Below are positions 7,279 to 11,882 of a stretch of DNA of 15,438 nt, in pieces. A program made the translations under genes and the position numbers. Below the pieces are notes generated by a model. That model had not been told where the DNA came from. It did no database searches and saw nothing but the letters and a program-made list of their open reading frames with translations. The stretch is from Bacteroidales bacterium (GTDB taxonomy: Bacteria > Bacteroidota > Bacteroidia > Bacteroidales > Muribaculaceae). The stretch covers positions 1-15,438 of the forward strand of contig CAAGJW010000059.1 of NCBI GenBank assembly GCA_900770215.1, in the 5' to 3' direction. Within the stretch, counting starts at the first letter, position 1, and the number at the start of each line of letters is the position of its first letter.

Positions 7279-7317
7279 AGATGGGGAAACACCGCCTTGC
7301 GGCAGGTCTCCCCATCT
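7279..7317 (-). terminator. Terminator after the DUF2795 gene
   Basis: A 9-pair stem (AGATGGGGA at 7279-7287 with TCCCCATCT at 7309-7317) encloses a second stem (CCGC at 7292-7295 with GCGG at 7299-7302). On the minus strand it is followed by CTCTTTTG, a short T-run, which suits termination of the DUF2795 transcript about 60 bases beyond its stop. It also separates that gene from the phage pair. Confidence 0.6.
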
Positions 7318-7378
7318 TATGCGTGCGTGTTGCTTGAATGTGTCTTATGTATATGTGTGTGTTGCAGAGCGTGGGTGC

Positions 7379-7603
7379 TCAATACTCGTCTTCGTTGAAG
7401 AAGAAATCATCGTCGTTGGTAGGGTAGTCGGGCCATATGTCTTCGATCGACTCGTAGGTCTCACCCTCGTCTTCGATTTCCTGCAGGTTCTCGATCACCT
7501 CCATGGGTGCTCCGCTGCGCATAGCATAGTCTATGAGTTCGTCCTTGGTAGCAGGCCAGGGCGCATCTTCAAGCTTGGTTGCTAATTCAAGTGTCCAATA
7601 CAT
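7379..7603 (-). CDS. DUF2795 domain protein, small and acidic
   Basis: This 74-residue protein matches the DUF2795 pattern, with WPATKDELIDYAMRSGAP at 18-35 followed by a short acidic helix and a very acidic tail ending NEDEY. In Bacteroidales such proteins are short, single-domain and well conserved; no function is established. There are no membrane segments or cysteines. I chose the ATG at 7601-7603 because a strong Shine-Dalgarno lies 8 bases before it; the alternative TTG start at 7651 sits inside the promoter. The gene is alone between a promoter and a terminator, so it is probably an independent, well-expressed cytoplasmic protein. Confidence 0.88.
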   Translation of the reverse strand: MYWTLELATKLEDAPWPATKDELIDYAMRSGAPMEVIENLQEIEDEGETYESIEDIWPDYPTNDDDFFFNEDEY

Positions 7604-7610
7604 AGTGTTT

Positions 7611-7656
7611 TCCTCCGTCGTAAATAAAACGTTTTCTAAAATTTTCGGCAAAAATA
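7611..7656 (-). promoter_or_regulatory. Ribosome binding site and -7 box of the DUF2795 gene
   Basis: On the minus strand GGAGGA (plus 7611-7616) lies 7-8 bases before the ATG, an unusually strong Shine-Dalgarno for this phylum; it decides the start. Further up, TATTTTTG (plus 7649-7656) fits the TAnnTTTG box. No correctly spaced -33 TTTG is seen. Confidence 0.6.
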
Positions 7657-7763
7657 ATACTATATTTTAAAAGCAGGGCACATTTGGGTCCACATTTTGC
7701 GTCATTTTGCCACAGCTCACTGTTAAATGTTGCAAAACGGCGGCTTCTGGGCATTCACGCAGC

Positions 7764-7829
7764 GGGGGCGGGCCTGAATGTGCACTTCAAGCCCGCCCCC
7801 TCGGGTTGCGGCTTTCTCGATTGCCGAGA
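7764..7829 (-). terminator. Strong hairpins after the adenosyltransferase gene
   Basis: A perfect 10-pair GC stem (GGGGGCGGGC at 7764-7773 with GCCCGCCCCC at 7791-7800) continues, after one mismatch, into TGAA/TTCA around a 7-base loop. A second hairpin (TCTCG at 7815-7819, CGAGA at 7825-7829) lies between it and the stop codon. No T-run follows directly on the minus strand, so it may act as an mRNA 3'-end stabiliser or factor-assisted terminator rather than a classic intrinsic one. Confidence 0.5.
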
Positions 7830-7835
7830 GAGGCG

Positions 7836-8390
7836 CTATGCGTTCTTGTCCCAGTAGAGCTCCTCGATTTGCTCGTTGATGTTGTTGAAGCGTGCAAACA
7901 CAAAGAAGAAGTCGCTCAGGCGATTGAGGTAGTGCAGCACCAGCGGGTCGACGTAGACCTGCTTGGAGAGCGTGACCACGCGGCGCTCGGCCCGGCGGGT
8001 CACGGTGCGGCATATGTCGCAGCGGGTAGCGGTGAGGCTGCCGCCGGGCAGCACGAAGCCGTGCAGCGGGGGCAGCTGGGTGTCGATCTCGTCGATGCGG
8101 GCCTCGAGTTCCTTCACGTCGTCCTCCACAAGACCGGTCACAGGCTTATTGCCGTCGGTCGGGGTGGCCAGGTAGGCGCCTATGTTGAAGAGCTTGTTCT
8201 GGATCTTGTGAATGATGTCGACTTGCCACTGCTGCAGCTTGCTCACATGGGCCAGACGGCCTATGTTGGCATTGAGCTCGTCGATGGTGCCATAGGCTTC
8301 GACGCGCACGTCGTCCTTGTCGACACGCTGGCCGCCTATGAGGCTCGTCGTGCCGTTGTCGCCGGTGAGGGTGTAGATTTTACTTTTCAT
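7836..8390 (-). CDS. Cob(I)alamin adenosyltransferase, PduO/MMAB type
   Basis: This 184-residue enzyme transfers the adenosyl group from ATP to cob(I)alamin, making the coenzyme B12 used by methylmalonyl-CoA mutase and other radical mutases; Bacteroidales mostly scavenge corrinoids and finish them this way. Family motifs are in order: the N-terminal ATP loop TLTGDNGTTSLIGGQR at 7-22, VEAYGTIDELNANIG at 30-44, FVLPGGS at 112-118, RTVTRRAERR at 128-137 and YLNRLSDFFFVFARF at 154-168. Length is typical (170-200) and the protein is cytosolic. The ATG at 8388-8390 lies inside the end of the LOG-family gene (11-base overlap), so translation is coupled. It is the last gene of the presumed four-gene operon. 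Confidence 0.95.
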   Translation of the reverse strand: MKSKIYTLTGDNGTTSLIGGQRVDKDDVRVEAYGTIDELNANIGRLAHVSKLQQWQVDIIHKIQNKLFNIGAYLATPTDGNKPVTGLVEDDVKELEARIDEIDTQLPPLHGFVLPGGSLTATRCDICRTVTRRAERRVVTLSKQVYVDPLVLHYLNRLSDFFFVFARFNNINEQIEELYWDKNA

Positions 8391-8934
8391 AGTTTTTTCT
8401 TACTTTTTCGAGTTGAACATTCATTTCTTCTATATTGTCGACGGCAATCGACATGTCGATGTGCTTGCCGCGTGCAAACACCGAGTGTGCCGTTGCCTCG
8501 AGTTGTGCCAGCTGGTGGTTGTAGATGCCGTCGATGTTGACCACGACGATGCTGCGGCGGTCGCCGTCGTTGACGATGAGTTGCGACAGTGTGCTTATCC
8601 ACTCGTCGATAGTGCCCAGGCCGCCGGGCAGCACCACAAAGAGGTCGGCATTGTCCATCATTATGGTCTTGCGGTCGCCCAGGTCGCGGCAGTCGATCAC
8701 GCGGTCGACAATGGGGTCGGTGCGCTCGGCGAAGCGTGCCGGCACCACGCCCAGCAGCTTGCCTCCGCTCTCGTGGGCGGCCTGTGCCACGGTGTGCATG
8801 AGGCCGCTTTTCACGCCGCCGTACACCATCGTGTAGCCGTGGCTGCCTATCCACTGGCCCAGGGCCGTGGCTGCTTTCTCATACTGAGGCGCGAGATGGT
8901 CGCGCGACGAGCAATATACTGCAATTCTCATCAT
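8380..8934 (-). CDS. LOG-family (TIGR00730) nucleotide phosphoribohydrolase
   Basis: This 184-residue Rossmann-fold protein belongs to the LOG family (annotated in plants and bacteria as cytokinin riboside 5'-monophosphate phosphoribohydrolase), which splits the base from nucleoside 5'-monophosphates. It shows the N-terminal RIAVYCSS strand, YGGVKSGLMHTVA near 38-50, the Arg-Lys pair at 88-89 and the signature PGGLGTIDEW at 103-112. In most bacteria the true substrate is unclear. I chose ATG at 8932-8934 (a second ATG follows at once); an upstream TTG is less likely. It follows birA by 85 bases with no recognisable promoter and overlaps the adenosyltransferase gene by 11 bases. Confidence 0.93.
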   Translation of the reverse strand: MMRIAVYCSSRDHLAPQYEKAATALGQWIGSHGYTMVYGGVKSGLMHTVAQAAHESGGKLLGVVPARFAERTDPIVDRVIDCRDLGDRKTIMMDNADLFVVLPGGLGTIDEWISTLSQLIVNDGDRRSIVVVNIDGIYNHQLAQLEATAHSVFARGKHIDMSIAVDNIEEMNVQLEKVRKNYEK

Positions 8935-9019
8935 TCTATCTATGTTGCTATTACTTGTGTTGTGTGTATACAAAATGCGTGTTGCTGCCTCTCTTGCTTG
9001 GGGGTGTGTGGCTGTGGCG

Positions 9020-9778
9020 CTACAGGGTGGCCTGGCCCACCACGTGCTTTACCTGCTTGAAGGCGTAGCTGGCCTGGGTGCCGTCGGGGCGCTGCAGGGT
9101 GAACATGCCGTCGGGGGCAACGCCTGCAATGCTGGCCTGGAACCGTGAGCCGCCAGGTAGCTCCCAGGTGTGGAGCTGGCCGTCGTTGCGATACAGCTTG
9201 TCGAGGTAGCGCTGGTGCAGGGCGTCGAGCTGGGCTTGGGTGGCGTGGCCCAGCATGCTGCACTCGGCCTCGATGCGCTCGCACACCTCGTGCAGCAGTG
9301 CCTCGAGGTCGTGGTCGCGGCCTGTCACGTTCTTGAGCGACACGGGATTGGGGGCGTCGCTCAGGAAATGCTCCTGGTTGATGTTGATGCCCACGCCAGC
9401 TATCGAGTGCTCGATACCGCCGTCGGCGCTCAGCGAGTTCTCGATGAGCATGCCGCACATCTTGCGGTCGCGCCAGTACACGTCGTTGGGCCACTTGATG
9501 CTTATGCCCTCGGTGTAGCGGCTCAGCACGTCGGCCACGGCCAGCGACACGGCCTCGCTCAGGTAGAACTGGCGCTTGGCTTCGAGCCCCGGGTGCTTGA
9601 GCAGCATCGAGAAGGTGAGGTTCTTGCCGTCTTCGCTCTCCCAGCTGTTGCCTTTCTGGCCGCGCCCGGCCGTCTGCCGGTGGGTGTAGACGACTGTGCC
9701 CGTGGGCAGCTGCGCCGCCATGTGCTTGAGATAGGTGTTGGTCGACTTGGTCTCCGCGAGCTTGATATATTTAGGCAT
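9020..9778 (-). CDS. birA: Biotin--[acetyl-CoA-carboxylase] ligase
   Basis: This 252-residue enzyme activates biotin with ATP and attaches it to the lysine of biotin carboxyl carrier proteins. Motifs seen: QTAGRGQKGNSW at 35-46 (biotin and AMP loop), KWPNDV at 95-100, the catalytic lysine in RKMCGMLIEN at 105-114, and GVGININ at 128-134. The C-terminal SH3-like domain (about 205-250) is present. It lacks the N-terminal helix-turn-helix of E. coli BirA (about 320 residues), so it should be a ligase only, not a repressor. The ATG at 9776-9778 overlaps the end of tsaE by 8 bases, indicating coupled translation. Confidence 0.95.
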   Translation of the reverse strand: MPKYIKLAETKSTNTYLKHMAAQLPTGTVVYTHRQTAGRGQKGNSWESEDGKNLTFSMLLKHPGLEAKRQFYLSEAVSLAVADVLSRYTEGISIKWPNDVYWRDRKMCGMLIENSLSADGGIEHSIAGVGININQEHFLSDAPNPVSLKNVTGRDHDLEALLHEVCERIEAECSMLGHATQAQLDALHQRYLDKLYRNDGQLHTWELPGGSRFQASIAGVAPDGMFTLQRPDGTQASYAFKQVKHVVGQATL

Positions 9779-10232
9779 GCGTGCCCTCCTCCTCCTGGGG
9801 CAGGGTCATCTTGAGCGTGCGGCTGTCGTCGGCCTCGTTCACCACGATGTCGACGCGCACGGTGTCGTCGGGGAGCAGCCCCTCGATGCGCTCGGGCCAC
9901 TCGATGAGGCACAGGGCGCCGCTGTCGAAGTAGTCCTCGACCCCTATGTCCTCGGCCTCCTCCTCTTTCTCAAGACGGTAGCAGTCGAAGTGGTAGATGA
10001 GCTCGGCCGTGGTGTCGCTGCGGTACTCGTTGATGATGGCAAACGACGGGCTGCCCGTGGCGTCGCTCTCCACGCCCAGCTCCTTGCACAAGGCGTTGAT
10101 AAAGGTGGTCTTGCCGGCGCCCATCGCCCCGTAGAAGGCATACACGGTGTAGTCGCCCATGTGGCTCATAAACTGCCGGGCGGCCTCGGGAAGTGTCTCA
10201 AGATTGGGTATCGAAATTTCTATTGTATTCAT
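9771..10232 (-). CDS. tsaE: tRNA threonylcarbamoyladenosine ATPase TsaE
   Basis: TsaE is the ATPase partner of the TsaB-TsaD complex that makes t6A37 in ANN-decoding tRNAs. The 153-residue protein has a P-loop GAMGAGKTT at 35-43, the switch-like SPSFAIINEY at 61-70, HFDCYR at 81-86 and CLIEWPERI at 108-116, all characteristic of the family and at usual positions. It is cytosolic. The start is the ATG at 10230-10232, preceded by an A/T-rich leader without a clear Shine-Dalgarno. It is the first gene of the presumed operon with birA, the LOG-family gene and the adenosyltransferase gene, and sits behind a long leader with a large inverted repeat. Confidence 0.95.
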   Translation of the reverse strand: MNTIEISIPNLETLPEAARQFMSHMGDYTVYAFYGAMGAGKTTFINALCKELGVESDATGSPSFAIINEYRSDTTAELIYHFDCYRLEKEEEAEDIGVEDYFDSGALCLIEWPERIEGLLPDDTVRVDIVVNEADDSRTLKMTLPQEEEGTHA

Positions 10233-10404
10233 AAAACATAATATATAATTGTTTATAATGCGATGTCATTGCCGTGTTGCTGCGGCCTGCTCGGGGCAAT
10301 TTTTTTAAATCTCCCTGGTTCTGAAATGCCTGAGTGCAAGTGGCGGCTTTTTCTTTCTCGATTGTCGCGCCACGTGCCTGCATTGCTTCAGGATGACAAA
10401 GATA
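10233..10404 (-). promoter_or_regulatory. Promoter and long structured leader of tsaE-birA
   Basis: On the minus strand TATCTTTG (plus 10397-10404) matches TAnnTTTG and would start a leader of about 155 bases before tsaE. No -33 TTTG is correctly placed. Within the leader an imperfect inverted repeat spans 10321-10391: CTGAAATGC at 10321-10329 pairs with GCAT at 10380-10383 plus TTCAG at 10387-10391 (three-base bulge), and GCAAGTGGCG at 10336-10345 pairs with CGCCACGTGC at 10368-10377 (one mismatch) around a 22-base pyrimidine-rich loop. I recognise no known riboswitch class. Promoter use and leader length are inferred. Confidence 0.45.
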
Positions 10405-10461
10405 ATAAAAAAAAGTGAGATTATTTCATCCTTTTTCGGTGCGGGCACAGGCAGCCATAAA

Positions 10462-10489
10462 AAAGAGGCCAAATCACTTGGGCCTCTTT
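10462..10489 (-). terminator. Intrinsic terminator, possibly bidirectional
   Basis: A perfect 9-pair stem (AAAGAGGCC at 10462-10470 with GGCCTCTTT at 10481-10489) encloses a 10-base loop. A-rich sequence lies to its left, giving a T-run on the minus strand, and GTTTTT follows on the right for the plus strand. It is 240 bases beyond the glycosyltransferase stop, so it ends either that transcript or a separate small RNA. Confidence 0.8.
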
Positions 10490-10731
10490 GATGTGTTTTT
10501 CAGTCTTAAATGAGGATTCTGGACAATACTTAACAATTTGGAATAATATGTATAGAAATAAACAAGCCTAAAACAATCTTAAATGAAAAACTTTGTTTGT
10601 CTTCTTTTAATCTTCTTTGCTTCTTTCTGAGCACAAAATAATGAAAATATTGCGACAATCCAAAATCTTTTCTACTAATTGACCAATTTTGTCGACAAAT
10701 ATCCCTGTGCTTGTGCATTCTGCCCGGGGTG
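10490..10731. other. AT-rich spacer, possible small RNA locus
   Basis: This stretch is markedly more AT-rich than the flanking genes. On the minus strand TTTG, a 20-base gap and TATTTTG form a near-consensus promoter near 10630-10660, about 165 bases before the terminator at 10462-10489. A 13-base direct repeat with one mismatch lies at 10501-10513 and 10574-10586 (CAGTCTTAAATGA / CAATCTTAAATGA). On the plus strand a 15-codon frame at 10583-10630 reads MKNFVCLLLIFFASF. No larger coding region is visible. Confidence 0.35.
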
Positions 10732-11697
10732 CTACTTGCCATTGATGGCTCGGGTGAGTGCAGCCTGCCCCATGTAGGAGATGAGGATGGCGGCCTTGTT
10801 GCGGGCCCGCACGTGCACGTTGCGCAGGCAGCCATCGCGCAGGCGCACGATGTTGCCCCAGCTGCGGTAGGACAGGTCGAGATACTTGGGGTCGCAGGGC
10901 GGCATGAGGCGCAGCATGTTGAAGCTGGCACTGAGCAGGCGGCTTCTCACTGCCGGCAGGTATTGCGGAGTCTCGATGCTCACGCGCTTTTCCAGGGCCT
11001 CCAGGATGTCGAGCACCTGGCCGCGCTTGGGCGAGAAGGTGCCCGTGATGCTGTCGCTGCGGCGGCGGTAGTAGTAGAGGGTGTCGCTGGTTTTTACCAC
11101 CCTGCTGGTCTTGAGCAGCATGTCGAAGGCAATAGCCAGGTCTTCGTAGAGCATGCCCACCGGGTAGCGCGTGCCCTCGAAGAGACGCCGCTTGTAGAGG
11201 CGACCCCAGGCCGAGTGGGTGAGCCCTTGCTGGTAGAACACGGCCTTGATGGCCTCGTCCTGGCTGTAGAGCTTGCAGGCGGGCGACTCGGGCAGTGGCG
11301 CGGTCTTGAGGGCGGTGCCCTGGCCGAACTCGGCCCACTGGCACACGGCGATGTCGGCCTGGGTGGCCGTGAGGGCCTTGTAGAGGCGCTCGACATAGCT
11401 GGTGTGTACATAGTCGTCGCTGTCGATGCAGGTGATGTAGTCGCCCTGGGCCACGTCGAGCGCCGCGTTGCGGGCGTCGCTCAAGCCGCCGTTGGGCTTG
11501 TGCACCACCTTGATGCGCTCGTCCATGAGCGCCCACTCGTCGGCGATGCTGCCGCTCTTGTCGGTGCTGCCGTCGTCCACCACCAGTATCTCGAGACGGG
11601 TGTAGGTTTGCTCCACGATGCTCTTGAGGCATTGTGGCAGGTAGCCCGCTACATTGTAAACCGGGACGATGACAGTGACAAGTGGTGCAATACTCAT
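10732..11697 (-). CDS. Family 2 glycosyltransferase
   Basis: This is a 321-residue GT-A fold glycosyltransferase that transfers a sugar from a nucleotide donor, probably for surface polysaccharide or glycoprotein. The N-terminal half is classic GT2: LVTVIVPVYNVAGYL at 6-20, LVVDDGSTDKSG at 38-49, KPNGGLSDARNAAL at 67-80 and the metal-binding IDSDDY at 91-96. Further on, GMLYEDLAIAFDML carries the Glu-Asp typical of the acceptor side. No membrane helix is seen. I chose the ATG at 11695-11697, just after a -7 box; a TTG six codons upstream is less likely. It is alone, not in a polysaccharide cluster within the window. Donor and acceptor are unknown. Confidence 0.93.
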   Translation of the reverse strand: MSIAPLVTVIVPVYNVAGYLPQCLKSIVEQTYTRLEILVVDDGSTDKSGSIADEWALMDERIKVVHKPNGGLSDARNAALDVAQGDYITCIDSDDYVHTSYVERLYKALTATQADIAVCQWAEFGQGTALKTAPLPESPACKLYSQDEAIKAVFYQQGLTHSAWGRLYKRRLFEGTRYPVGMLYEDLAIAFDMLLKTSRVVKTSDTLYYYRRRSDSITGTFSPKRGQVLDILEALEKRVSIETPQYLPAVRSRLLSASFNMLRLMPPCDPKYLDLSYRSWGNIVRLRDGCLRNVHVRARNKAAILISYMGQAALTRAINGK

Positions 11698-11725
11698 TTT
11701 TTGGTCTTGATTCAAAATTGTGGTG

Positions 11726-11733
11726 CAAATGTA
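11726..11733 (-). promoter_or_regulatory. -7 box of the glycosyltransferase gene
   Basis: On the minus strand TACATTTG matches TAnnTTTG, 28 bases before the ATG. A TTTT lies 23 bases further up in place of a proper TTTG, inside an AT-rich patch, so the -33 match is weak. Confidence 0.5.
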
Positions 11734-11799
11734 GCCATTTTCTTCTTAATGCAGGGAAAAAGCGTGGCTTTTGTGCTCCACGAGGGGCAGCTCACGGGA

Positions 11800-11840
11800 A
11801 ACTGCCGGGCCGGTCGACACATGCGACTCGCCCGGCAGTT
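11800..11840 (-). terminator. Terminator hairpin after the pyrophosphatase gene
   Basis: A perfect 10-pair stem (AACTGCCGGG at 11800-11809 with CCCGGCAGTT at 11831-11840) holds an inner GTCG/CGAC stem (11813-11816 with 11824-11827). On the minus strand only TTT follows before CCC, so it is a strong hairpin with a poor T-tail. It lies about 40 bases beyond the pyrophosphatase stop. Confidence 0.5.
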
Positions 11841-11882
11841 GATGCTGTTGCTGTCGCCCAAATGGGGGCGTGCACACGCGCT

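Noticed and set aside
5296..7380. Attachment-site repeats flanking the phage gene pair
   Set aside because: I compared the two flanks by eye and found no direct repeat longer than chance.
7604..7651. Longer TTG start for the DUF2795 protein
   Set aside because: It would place coding sequence over the -7 box and ignore the strong Shine-Dalgarno before the ATG at 7603.
8935..8973. Upstream TTG start for the LOG-family protein
   Set aside because: The extra residues do not resemble the family N-terminus, which begins at RIAVYCSS.
9170..9814. Plus-strand frames of about 210 codons over birA and tsaE
   Set aside because: They are antisense to two motif-complete genes and have biased composition.
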